Of a stretch of 64,000 bases of DNA, positions 1 through 7,396 are shown piece by piece. Source of the DNA: Piscinibacter sp047600445. GTDB taxonomy: Bacteria; Pseudomonadota; Gammaproteobacteria; Burkholderiales; Burkholderiaceae_C. Numbering within the stretch: the stretch's first letter is position 1; each line of letters begins with the position of its first letter. Under the pieces are notes generated by a model. The model saw only the letters and a list, made by a program, of their open reading frames with translations, did no database searches and had not been told where the DNA came from. The stretch lies in contig NZ_JASGKT010000002.1 of the NCBI RefSeq assembly GCF_047600445.1, positions 2,108,001 to 2,172,000 on the forward strand, in the 5' to 3' direction. Both the position numbers and the translations under genes were made by a program.

Positions 1-285
1 CGCTCGCTCGGCCGCCGCCGCGAGCGGCGCGCACAGCAGCAGGATGCCGAGGTTGGTGTTGCAGCCGACGGCGCGCCAGGTGGCATCCATCGCCGCCTCG
101 ATGCGCGCGCCGACGCGCGCGCCCGGCGCGCACAGCGGCGCGGCGGCCGCGCGGGCGCTGGCGACGAACTGCTCGGCGCGCATGCGGTGCCCGGCCGAGG
201 CCAGGCTGACGTTGCCGGGCTTGCGCACCGCCACGTCGAGCCAGCAGGCGCGCAGGAAGCAGTCTTCGATCGAGCGCGGGTTCAT
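1..285 (-). CDS. CitG/MdcB-like triphosphoribosyl-dephospho-CoA synthase family protein (3' end outside window)
   Basis: Only the first 95 codons are present; the gene runs off the left edge. The protein begins MNPRSIEDCFLRACWLDVAV and contains KPGNVS, followed by a helical stretch with GARIEAAMDATW and CNTNLGILLL. The KPGN and NTNLG motifs are typical of the CitG/MdcB family, which attaches a triphosphoribosyl group to dephospho-CoA. In H4MPT-using bacteria a CitG-like gene of uncertain role sits in the methanopterin island, so the citrate-lyase function should not be assumed. Its ATG overlaps the stop of the RimK-like gene (ATGA), so it is the last visible member of the operon. Family placement is fairly firm; function is inferred from context only. 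Confidence 0.72.
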   Translation of the reverse strand, partial: MNPRSIEDCFLRACWLDVAVRKPGNVSLASAGHRMRAEQFVASARAAAAPLCAPGARVGARIEAAMDATWRAVGCNTNLGILLLCAPLAAAAERA

Positions 286-1214
286 GCGCGGCGCGCCGGC
301 CGCGCCGCCGCGATGCGCCGGTCGAGCAGGTCGTCGACGATCGCGCGCGCGATGTTGAACGGCGTCACGCGCTGCAAGCCCTGCCAGGCGGCAACGCCGT
401 TGACTTCGAGCACGCGCAGCCGGTCCATCGAGCCGTCGGGCAGGATGTCGACGCCGGCGTAGTCCATCTGCAGCGTGCGCGCCGCGGCCTCGGCGATCCC
501 GGCCAGCGCCGGGCTCGGCGCGCAGGGCTCGCAGCGCGCGCCCTGCTTGACGTTGTGCACCCAGTGCGTGCTGACGCGCTTCATCGCCGTCAGCGCCCGC
601 CCACCGACCACCAGCACGCGCCAGTCGAAGCCGGGCGAGGTGATCGGCGCGATGAAGCGTTGCAGGTAGGCCAGCGAGCCGTACGGCCCCTTCAGCTCGG
701 GCAGCGGCACGTGCGCGCCGGCCACGCAGCCGACGAGCCGCAAGCCCTTGCCCTGCGAGCCGAACAGCGGCTTGAGCACCAGCGCGCGGCCGGCCGCGCT
801 CTCGCGCATCACCAGGCGGCGCGCCTGCGCGGGCGACTCCAGCGCCCAGGTCGCCGGCGTCGCGATGCCGGCGGCGTGCAGCAGCAGGCTGGTCATGCTC
901 TTGTCGACGCTGCGCTCGATGGCCCGCGCGTCGTTGTAGACCGGCACGCCCAGCTCGCGCAGCGCGTGCAGCACGCCCAGGCGCTTGGTCACCTGCTCGA
1001 AGCTGCCGCCCGCGATGCCGCGCACCAGCACCGCGTCGGGCAGCGCGGTGCCGAAGCCGGGGATCACGAGGCCGTGCCAGGCGGCGCTGGTGTCGATGCG
1101 GCAGTCTTCGAGATCGACGCAGCGCCCCAGCGCGCCGCGCTCGCGCAGCGCGGCCTGCAACTGGCGCGTGTGCCAGCCGACCTCGTCGGCGGCGATCGCG
1201 ACGCGCAGGCTCAT
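282..1214 (-). CDS. RimK-like ATP-grasp ligase of the H4MPT island
   Basis: A 310-residue protein starting MSLRVAIAADEVGW. It has an ATP-grasp fold: the lysine-bearing strand with the glycine-rich loop (LVLKPLFGSQGKGLRLV), a later DWRVLVVGGR segment, and the metal-binding end with an acidic residue and Asn (VLEVNG). RimK relatives add glutamate or other amino acids to carboxyl groups; in archaea the relative MptN adds glutamate to H4MPT. The gene lies between mch and the CitG-like gene with 4-base overlaps on both sides, so a role in building the methanopterin side chain is likely. The substrate is not proven by sequence. The ATG is fixed by the overlap with the mch stop. Confidence 0.85.
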   Translation of the reverse strand: MSLRVAIAADEVGWHTRQLQAALRERGALGRCVDLEDCRIDTSAAWHGLVIPGFGTALPDAVLVRGIAGGSFEQVTKRLGVLHALRELGVPVYNDARAIERSVDKSMTSLLLHAAGIATPATWALESPAQARRLVMRESAAGRALVLKPLFGSQGKGLRLVGCVAGAHVPLPELKGPYGSLAYLQRFIAPITSPGFDWRVLVVGGRALTAMKRVSTHWVHNVKQGARCEPCAPSPALAGIAEAAARTLQMDYAGVDILPDGSMDRLRVLEVNGVAAWQGLQRVTPFNIARAIVDDLLDRRIAAARPARRA

Positions 1215-2215
1215 GCCGGCTCCAGCCACAGGCCGCGCAGCAGGTCCATGTTCAGCGCGCCGGCGTGGAAGGTGGCGCCGCTGTCGAGGTTGCTGATCCA
1301 CACCTCGGCCGGCGCGAACAGGGCCGGGTCGATCTTGTAGAAGTCGTACTCGACGGCCTTGAAGATCTCGGCGAAGGAGCGGCCGTAGTCCTTGGAATTG
1401 CGCGAAGGCAGTTGCTGCGCGAGCGCGCGCGCCGCCTCGTCGCTGCCGCACACGCTCAGGTGGACGCGCCCGCCGTACAGGATCGCGTCGTTGGTGCGCC
1501 CCATCGCCTCGACGCCGTCCGGGCTGGGCGCGGGCACCGGCGCGCTGGCGATGCCGTCGACCACGTGGTCGAGGCGGAAGCCCAGCTCGTGCGTCTTGTG
1601 CAGCGCCACCTCGAGCACGCGCGCCACCACCTGCGTGGTGCCGGCGGCGCTGCTGGTGGGCGTCAGCACGATGGTCAGGCCCTCCGGCGCCAGGCCGCAG
1701 TCGCGCAGCAGTTTTTGCACGATCACCGCCGGCGGCGCGCGGTCGACTTCGAGCACGATCACGCCGCGGTCGGCGCGGTCGCGGTAGCCGAGCTCGGCGT
1801 AGAGCTTCTCCTTGCCGGCCAGCGCGCGCGCCGGGCCGGAGCCCAGCGAGAAGAACTTCTTGCCGCCGGTCTCTTCCTTGCTCGCCGCCAGGCTCCAGCC
1901 GGCGTACTGGCTGGCCAGGCAGGCCAGCACCGGCTGCGAGCTGCGCACCTCCAGCCAGCTCGGCCAGCCGTCGGCGGCGGACGTCTTCAGCGCGACGCTG
2001 CCGAAGCCGCCCAGGCAGATCTCGCCGATCAGCGTGCCGGCGGCGACGCTGCCCGGCGCCGTGATGCCGGCATCGACGATGCGCGCGCCGCTGTCGTCGC
2101 GGCGCACCTGCACGCGCAGCGCGTCGGCGTCGGCGACGAGGCGATCGACCCAGGGCTGCACGTGGGCGTTCAGGCTCAGCGTGCAGCCGGCCAGGGCGGC
2201 GGGATGGTCACTCAT
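1211..2215 (-). CDS. mch: Methenyltetrahydromethanopterin cyclohydrolase
   Basis: A 334-residue protein, the usual Mch length, starting MSDHPAALAGCTLSLN. It carries the family segments GEICLGGFGSV, SLGSGPARALAGKEKLYAELGY, LTPTSSAAGTTQVVARVLE and NDAILYGG. Mch converts methenyl-H4MPT to formyl-H4MPT, the third step in H4MPT-linked formaldehyde oxidation, acting in the cytoplasm after Fae and MtdB. It overlaps the upstream ATP-grasp gene by 8 bases and the downstream RimK-like gene by 4, so these genes are probably one transcript. With mtdB and mptG present it identifies the bacterial methanopterin C1 island. No damage to the frame is visible. Confidence 0.95.
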   Translation of the reverse strand: MSDHPAALAGCTLSLNAHVQPWVDRLVADADALRVQVRRDDSGARIVDAGITAPGSVAAGTLIGEICLGGFGSVALKTSAADGWPSWLEVRSSQPVLACLASQYAGWSLAASKEETGGKKFFSLGSGPARALAGKEKLYAELGYRDRADRGVIVLEVDRAPPAVIVQKLLRDCGLAPEGLTIVLTPTSSAAGTTQVVARVLEVALHKTHELGFRLDHVVDGIASAPVPAPSPDGVEAMGRTNDAILYGGRVHLSVCGSDEAARALAQQLPSRNSKDYGRSFAEIFKAVEYDFYKIDPALFAPAEVWISNLDSGATFHAGALNMDLLRGLWLEPA

Positions 2216-3317
2216 GGCTTGTCTCCAGAAGGGCTGCGACGGCGGCGCGGCGCGCCGCCAGCCTGTCGTTCATCGTCGCTTCGCCGCCGGCTTCGGCGCA
2301 GACGCTGCATGCGGGCTCGCCGGCGCCGATGCGTGTGCCGGCCCGCGGCAGGTCGCGCGCGCCGGGCACGGCCGCGAGCGCCGCGGCCAGCGCCGCATCG
2401 ACGTGCACCGGCCGCGCCGCGAACACGATCTCGCTGCCGCGCACGCGGCCGTCGCCGGCGGGTGCCGCGGGCAGTTCGGCGCGCTCGCAGGCGAGCAGGT
2501 GCGCCGAGAAGGCGCGCGGGTAGAGCGCGAGGCTGGCCGGCAGGCGGGGGTTGAGCTCGAGCACCTCGAGAGTATCGCCGTCGAGCAGCACGTCCAGGCT
2601 CGCCAGCCCGCGCACGCGGAACACGCCGGCGAGCAGGCGCACGATGGCCGTCAGCTCGCGCCGCGCGCGCTCGCTCACCGCCACCGGCCCGGCGATGCGC
2701 GTGAACACGAAGGGGCGCTTGCCGATGGCGCTGCTGCCCTGCCGGTTCACGCCCAGCAGCACGGCGTCGCGGCCGTTGCCGACGAAGCTGGCCGACATCG
2801 CCGCGCCGGGCCGCTCGCGCTGCCAGTAGCGCCCGGGCGCCGGCGCCTCGTCGACCCCGGCGCGCCGCACCTGCCAGCCGCCGCAGCCGCCGGCATGCTT
2901 GACGAGCCAGCCCGCCGGCCGGCCGGGCGGCTCGAAGGCGATGGGCGGGAAGCCGATGCCGTGCGCGTCGAGCACGCCGAAGAACTCGCGCGGATCGCGC
3001 ACGCGGCGCACGTCGTCGGGCGCGCTGCCGAGCAGCGGCAGGCGCGCCGCGCCCTGTTCGAGCAGGTCGACGCGGCCGTCGAAGCCGCTACCGGCGCTCC
3101 AGGCGCGCACGTCGCCGCGCCGCGCCAGCTTGTCCAGCGCCGCGAGGAACAGTTCGTCGTCGATGCGCATCGTCGCCACGCTGCCGATCGCATGCCACTC
3201 GGCCGCGAACTGGCGCGTGTCGGCATCGCCGAACACGTCGAGCGCGACGCTGCGCAGGCCGTCGCGCGCCGCGGCCTCGGCCGGCGCGCGAGCGGAGAGC
3301 GCCGCCAGTGCCAGCAC
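2208..3317 (-). CDS. ATP-grasp domain protein of the H4MPT island
   Basis: A 369-residue protein read from a GTG at 3317, 7 bases after the mtdB stop. The C-terminal two thirds resemble an ATP-grasp enzyme: a lysine strand (GWLVKHAGGCGGWQV), a central strand with an arginine and FVG loop, and the metal-binding end (LEVLELNPRLPASLALY). The N-terminal part (SVALDVFGDADTRQFA) looks like the pre-ATP-grasp Rossmann-like domain. A divergent ATP-grasp gene of this kind is a regular member of bacterial H4MPT islands and is thought to act in cofactor synthesis, but its reaction is not settled. The last codons overlap mch by 8 bases. The start is uncertain because no ATG lies near the N-terminus. Confidence 0.8.
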   Translation of the reverse strand: MLALAALSARAPAEAAARDGLRSVALDVFGDADTRQFAAEWHAIGSVATMRIDDELFLAALDKLARRGDVRAWSAGSGFDGRVDLLEQGAARLPLLGSAPDDVRRVRDPREFFGVLDAHGIGFPPIAFEPPGRPAGWLVKHAGGCGGWQVRRAGVDEAPAPGRYWQRERPGAAMSASFVGNGRDAVLLGVNRQGSSAIGKRPFVFTRIAGPVAVSERARRELTAIVRLLAGVFRVRGLASLDVLLDGDTLEVLELNPRLPASLALYPRAFSAHLLACERAELPAAPAGDGRVRGSEIVFAARPVHVDAALAAALAAVPGARDLPRAGTRIGAGEPACSVCAEAGGEATMNDRLAARRAAVAALLETSHE

Positions 3318-3324
3318 CGGCGGC

Positions 3325-4239
3325 TCAGCCGGCCCGGGCGGCCGATTCGGCCAGGAAGGCGCGCGCCATCGCGAAGGCCTCGGCGAAGCCCAGCACCGAC
3401 TTCGGCGACTCGCGCATCTGCACCAGCAGGCGATGCTGGGTCTGGTACTTGACGTTGCCTATCGCCAGCGCGCCTATGCCGACGGCGTTCGTGCCCGCCA
3501 GCGGACTGGCGTCGTCCATCACGCCGACGCCGGCCACGCCTTCCGGCGGCACGGCGTTGACGTCGGCGGCCACGCGCAGCTTCTTCGCATGCGCGAGGTC
3601 GTCGGCCGACACCACCTGCACGCCGGCGGCGGCGCAGGCGAGGATCACGTCGGCATCGGCGATCGAGGTGCGCAGCGCGGCGCGGTCGCCGCCGGAGGTG
3701 CCGTGGATGCTCACGCCGAAGCGCGTGCCGGTCTGCCGGGCGGCCTCCTCGGCGACGTCGATGCCGTTGCGGCTGGACAGCGCCACGTCGGCGCCCGCCT
3801 GCGCGGCCAGCACGCCGGCGATGCGGCCCACCGGGCCGGTGCCGCCCAGCACCACCACGCGCAGGCCCTTCAGGCCTTGTTCGCGCTGCTTCAGCAGCGC
3901 GGCCTCGACGCTCGCCAGCATCGCCGCGGCGGTGGTGTAGGCGCCGCTCGGGTCGGCCATCAGCGAGACGACGAAGGGCGGCACCATCGCCTTCTTCGCC
4001 GCCTCGAGCATGTCGGCGGCCACCAGCGCGTCGCGCCCGCCGATGAACAGGCCGGTGCGCGCCACGCCCTTGGGGCCGCGCGAGAAGATCGCGTCCTGCG
4101 TCAGCGAGGCCACGCTCTTCATGTCGGCTTCGCAGTAGGGCACGATGATCTGGTAGCCGGCGTCGGCGGCCATGTTGATGTCGAACGGGCTCATCTGCTT
4201 GCCCGGCGTGATCATGTGCAGGATGTAGGGGCGTTCCAT
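3325..4239 (-). CDS. mtdB: NAD(P)-dependent methylene-H4MPT dehydrogenase
   Basis: A 304-residue protein starting MERPYILHMITPGKQMSPFD, the characteristic MtdA/MtdB N-terminus. The central Rossmann motif is VVVLGGTGPVGRIAG, followed by VALSSRNG. MtdB oxidises methylene-H4MPT to methenyl-H4MPT with NAD+ or NADP+, feeding Mch. I assign MtdB rather than MtdA because the gene sits directly after the beta-RFAP synthase gene and among other methanopterin genes; sequence alone leaves some room for an MtdA-type activity. Its ATG shares one base with the mptG stop (TGATG), which indicates translational coupling. Confidence 0.93.
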   Translation of the reverse strand: MERPYILHMITPGKQMSPFDINMAADAGYQIIVPYCEADMKSVASLTQDAIFSRGPKGVARTGLFIGGRDALVAADMLEAAKKAMVPPFVVSLMADPSGAYTTAAAMLASVEAALLKQREQGLKGLRVVVLGGTGPVGRIAGVLAAQAGADVALSSRNGIDVAEEAARQTGTRFGVSIHGTSGGDRAALRTSIADADVILACAAAGVQVVSADDLAHAKKLRVAADVNAVPPEGVAGVGVMDDASPLAGTNAVGIGALAIGNVKYQTQHRLLVQMRESPKSVLGFAEAFAMARAFLAESAARAG

Positions 4240-5291
4240 CAGCGCTCGTCTCCGGCTTGGGTGATGCGTGCGCCGCCGCGGCGCGCGCCGACGACGCGAC
4301 ATTCGAGCGCGTCGTCCAGCACGCCGGCGGCGCGCGCCGCGGCGACCAGGGCGTGCGCGGCGGTTTCCGAGGGCACGATCGCGAAGCCCGTCGGGCCCCA
4401 CGAACTCTGGCCGAGCGCGGCGGCGTCGGCGCCCTGCCCGCCCCAGCAGCGCATCAGCCGGCCGACGGCCGCGCTGGTCCAGGCGCTGCCGGCCTGCGCG
4501 GGCGCGAAGTGCTCGCCCAGCCGTTGCTGCACGCGGTTCAGTCCGGCGGCGAAGGCGCCGAAGTCGTCGCCCGCCGCGCCGGGCAGCATGCGCATCAACA
4601 CCTGGTGCGAGATGTCGGCGGCGTCGGCCTGCGGCAGCGCGGGCAGCGCGGCGATGGCGGCGCGCTCGGGCTCGCCGCACAGGCCGCGCATGCGCGCATC
4701 GAGCACGACGATCACGCGCCACGCGGCCGGCAGTTCGATGCGCGAGAGCAACTGGGCGGGTTGTCCGTCGCGCCCCGGGCCGCCGTCGACGAGCAGGCCG
4801 CCGGCATCGAAGCCGGCGATGCCGATGCCCGAGCGCCGGCCGCGGCCCAGCCACTGCGCGAGGGTCGCGGTGGGCGTGTCCAGCCCGTGCACGCACGCAA
4901 ACGCGCGGCCGAGCGCCAGCGCGAGCTGCGTGCCCGAGCCGAAGCCGGCATGCGCCGGCAGCACGCGGCGCAGCCGCAGCGCGAGCGGCTCGCGCCGGCC
5001 GCTGCGTTCGCGCAGCGCGGCGAGGTGTTGCGCGGCGCGCGGCAGCTCGGCCTGCGCCTCGGGCGTCTCGGCCTGCAAGGCATCGCGCCCGGCGTGGCGC
5101 AGTTCCAGCTCGGTTTCGAAACCGTCGATGACCAGGCCGATGCTGCCGAAGCGCCGCCCCAGCGAACCGGATGGGTCGATGAAGCCGAGGTGCAGGCGCC
5201 CCGGCGCCTGCACGCGCACGGCGGCGCGCGGCGCGGACAGCGGCGAAGAGGCCATCGGGGGCGGCAGCGGAGCGTCTATCGGTCGGAGCAT
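4239..5291 (-). CDS. mptG: Beta-ribofuranosylaminobenzene 5'-phosphate synthase
   Basis: A 350-residue GHMP-kinase-superfamily protein. After a variable start it has RVQAPGRLHLGFIDPSG, typical of beta-RFAP synthase, then the glycine-rich loop HAGFGSGTQLALALG and the segments RGRRSGIGIAGFDAGGLLVDGG and GQSSWGPTGFA near the C-terminus. The enzyme condenses p-aminobenzoate with PRPP, releasing CO2 and diphosphate, which is the first committed step to methanopterin. Two ATGs are possible, at 5291 and at MASSPLSAP 12 codons later; I kept the longer one without strong evidence. A 110-base gap separates it from pcd and may hold a promoter. Confidence 0.93.
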   Translation of the reverse strand: MLRPIDAPLPPPMASSPLSAPRAAVRVQAPGRLHLGFIDPSGSLGRRFGSIGLVIDGFETELELRHAGRDALQAETPEAQAELPRAAQHLAALRERSGRREPLALRLRRVLPAHAGFGSGTQLALALGRAFACVHGLDTPTATLAQWLGRGRRSGIGIAGFDAGGLLVDGGPGRDGQPAQLLSRIELPAAWRVIVVLDARMRGLCGEPERAAIAALPALPQADAADISHQVLMRMLPGAAGDDFGAFAAGLNRVQQRLGEHFAPAQAGSAWTSAAVGRLMRCWGGQGADAAALGQSSWGPTGFAIVPSETAAHALVAAARAAGVLDDALECRVVGARRGGARITQAGDER

Positions 5292-5401
5292 ACGGCCTCA
5301 GGTAGCAAGCCCCGTTCCGCCACGCGAAGGCGCGCCAGTGCTCGCGCCGCGCGCCGCGCTGTTCCGATTGGGGGACAGTCTGTTGCGCCGGGCGGCGCGG
5401 T

Positions 5402-5791
5402 TCAGTCGTATTTGAGGTACTTGAAGCGCGGGTCGTCGGGCGTGCCCTGCAGCGGCCCGCCCTCTTCCCGGCCGGGCTGCCACGTCAGCACCTCCTCGAT
5501 CTTCTTCGCCAGCGCGAAGTCCTTCTCGGTGATGCCCTTGGCCTCGTGGTTCTGCAGCTTCACGATGACGAAGGCGTACGAGACGGTCAGGTCGGGGTGG
5601 TGCCAGGCCGCCTCGGCGAGGTGGCCGACGGTGTTCACGACCATCAGCGTGGACTTCCAGCCGCTGGTCTTGTACTTGCGGCGGATGAAGCCGTCCTCGA
5701 AATACCACTTCGGCAGTTCGTCCTTCAGCCGCGCGTCGATCTCCTCCGCGCTGAAGGTCTCGTCGCCGCCCTTGCGTCGCCATTGCGCCAT
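5402..5791 (-). CDS. pcd: Pterin-4a-carbinolamine dehydratase-like protein
   Basis: A 129-residue protein starting MAQWRRKGGDETFSAEEIDA, preceded by GGGAGA at a good spacing. It carries the family core: KSTLMVVNTVGHLAEAAWHHPDLTVSYAFVIVKLQNHEAKGIT, in which the paired histidines HHPDL and the downstream His form the active site. Classical family members dehydrate 4a-hydroxy-tetrahydrobiopterin during aromatic amino acid hydroxylation. Copies in methanopterin islands are a distinct group whose role in H4MPT metabolism is not clear. There is no phenylalanine hydroxylase gene next to it. The C-terminus, with GTPDDPRFKYLKYD, is longer than in the animal enzyme. Confidence 0.88.
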   Translation of the reverse strand: MAQWRRKGGDETFSAEEIDARLKDELPKWYFEDGFIRRKYKTSGWKSTLMVVNTVGHLAEAAWHHPDLTVSYAFVIVKLQNHEAKGITEKDFALAKKIEEVLTWQPGREEGGPLQGTPDDPRFKYLKYD

Positions 5792-5824
5792 GCTCGTCTC
5801 CCGGTGCACAGGCCGCAACGATAG

Positions 5825-7147
5825 TCAGGGCGCCTTCACCGCGGTGAGCACATGGCCTTCGCAGCGGCCGAAGCCGATGCGGCGCGCGCCGGCCCGCTCG
5901 CAGTGCGCGCGCAGCTCGATGCTGTCGCCGTCCTGCAGGAAGGTGCGCGTCTCGCCGTTGGCCAGCGTGATCGGCCGGCGTCCGCCCTCGGTGAGTTCGA
6001 GCAGCGAGCCGCCCTGCCCCGCCGCCGGGCCGGACTGCGTGCCCGAGCCGAGCAGGTCGCCCGCGCCGAGGTTGCAGCCGCCCACGGTGTGGTGCGCGAT
6101 CAGTTGCGCGAGGGTCCAGTACGAATCGCGGAAGTTCGACTGCATCAGCCGCTGGTGCGGCACGCCGGCCTCGCGCATGCGCGGCGTCTGCAAGCCGACT
6201 TCGAGCACGATGTCGATGGCACCGCCGGCGCGGTTGGCCGGCGAATCCAGGTAGGGCAACGGCTGCGGGTCGCCCGCCGGGCGCTCGAAGGGCACGCGGA
6301 ACGGCGCCAGCGCCTCGGGCGTGACCACCCAGGCGGAGATCGTGCTGGCGAAGTTCTTCGCCAGGAAGGGCCCGAGCGGCTGGTACTCCCAGGCCTGCAC
6401 GTCGCGCGCCGACCAGTCGTTGAGCAGCACGGTGCCGAACCAGTGCTCTTCCGCGTCGGCAATCGGAATCGGCTCGCCCTGCGCATTGCCGGCGCCGATC
6501 AGGAAACCCAGTTCCAGTTCGTGGTCGAGCCGCTGCGTCGGCGCGAGGCGCGGCACGGCGTCGTCGGGGCCCTTCAACTGGCCGAGCGGGCGGCGCACCG
6601 GCGTGCCGTCGATCACGATCGAGGAGGCGCGGCCGTGGTAGCCGATCGGCACCCAGCGGTAGTTGGGCAGCAGCGGGTTGTCGGGGCGGAACAGCTTGCC
6701 CACCGTGGTGGCATGGTGGATGCCGGTGTAGAAGTCGGTGTAGTCGCCGATGCGGCAGGGCAAGGCGTGGTCGAGCGCCGCCTGCGGCACGAGGCAGGAC
6801 GCCAGCGCCGCGCGGCGCTCGCTGTCCTCGCGCAGCGCCGCCGACAGCACGGCGCGCAGGCCGCGGCGCGCGCCCGGCCCGAGCGCCATGAAGGCGGCGA
6901 GCTCGCCCTCGGCCAGCGGCGCGAGCCAGGCCGTGGCCACGCGGCCCCAGCCGCCTTGCTCGCGGGCCAGGCGCAGGTCCAGCGCCTGGTCGCCGATCGC
7001 CACGGCGATGCGCCACGGCTCGTCGCTGCCGCTGCGGCGCACGCGCGCGAACGGCAGGTTCTGGACGGGGAAGTCGCTGGCCGCGTCGTTGGCGCTCTCG
7101 ACCCAGCTTCGCAGCGCGGGGTCGTGCGTCGCGTCGAGCGCGCTCAT
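5825..7147 (-). CDS. fahA: Fumarylacetoacetase
   Basis: A 440-residue protein of the FAH superfamily at the full two-domain length. Visible motifs include DYTDFYTGIHHATTVG with the catalytic His and metal-binding Asp, LPNYRWVPIGYHGRASS, LELGFLIG for metal ligands, LLNDWSARDVQAWEYQPLGPFLAKNFASTIS, and GDLLGSGTQSGP. It hydrolyses fumarylacetoacetate to fumarate and acetoacetate, the last step of the homogentisate route. The neighbours (FAD hydroxylase, VOC protein) suggest that it serves an aromatic ring pathway here. Its ATG overlaps the stop of the DUF2783 gene by four bases. The hydroxylase substrate is not known, so a related acylpyruvate substrate cannot be excluded. Confidence 0.93.
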   Translation of the reverse strand: MSALDATHDPALRSWVESANDAASDFPVQNLPFARVRRSGSDEPWRIAVAIGDQALDLRLAREQGGWGRVATAWLAPLAEGELAAFMALGPGARRGLRAVLSAALREDSERRAALASCLVPQAALDHALPCRIGDYTDFYTGIHHATTVGKLFRPDNPLLPNYRWVPIGYHGRASSIVIDGTPVRRPLGQLKGPDDAVPRLAPTQRLDHELELGFLIGAGNAQGEPIPIADAEEHWFGTVLLNDWSARDVQAWEYQPLGPFLAKNFASTISAWVVTPEALAPFRVPFERPAGDPQPLPYLDSPANRAGGAIDIVLEVGLQTPRMREAGVPHQRLMQSNFRDSYWTLAQLIAHHTVGGCNLGAGDLLGSGTQSGPAAGQGGSLLELTEGGRRPITLANGETRTFLQDGDSIELRAHCERAGARRIGFGRCEGHVLTAVKAP

Positions 7148-7383
7148 GCCGATGCTCCGATGCCGGCGCGCGCGGCCTGCAAGGCCTCGCGCAGCACGTC
7201 GAGATCGCCGACGTGGTTGGCCAGCAGCAGCACCAGGCGTGCGTTGACGAGGCGGCTGTCGGCGTCGGCCAGGCCGCGGTGCGTCTCGATCAGCATCTCG
7301 TAGAAGTCGTCGCCGGGCGTGTAGGCGTGCAGCGGCGCGGCGTTGCCGGCGCGGAAGTTGGGCTGGGTGATCAGGTGGTCCAT
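7144..7383 (-). CDS. DUF2783-type small protein
   Basis: A 79-residue protein starting MDHLITQPNFRAGNAAPLHA, with a middle part DDFYEMLIETHRGLADADSRLVNARLVLLLANHVGD and no signal peptide or membrane segment. It matches the description of the DUF2783 family, whose members are regularly found between an aromatic-ring FAD hydroxylase and a fumarylacetoacetase gene. The function is unknown. It is predicted to be mostly helical, and its strict position in the operon suggests a helper role for the hydroxylase or the hydrolase. It lies 13 bases after the hydroxylase stop and overlaps fahA by four bases. Confidence 0.75.
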   Translation of the reverse strand: MDHLITQPNFRAGNAAPLHAYTPGDDFYEMLIETHRGLADADSRLVNARLVLLLANHVGDLDVLREALQAARAGIGASA

Positions 7384-7396
7384 GGCGCGGGCGGAT

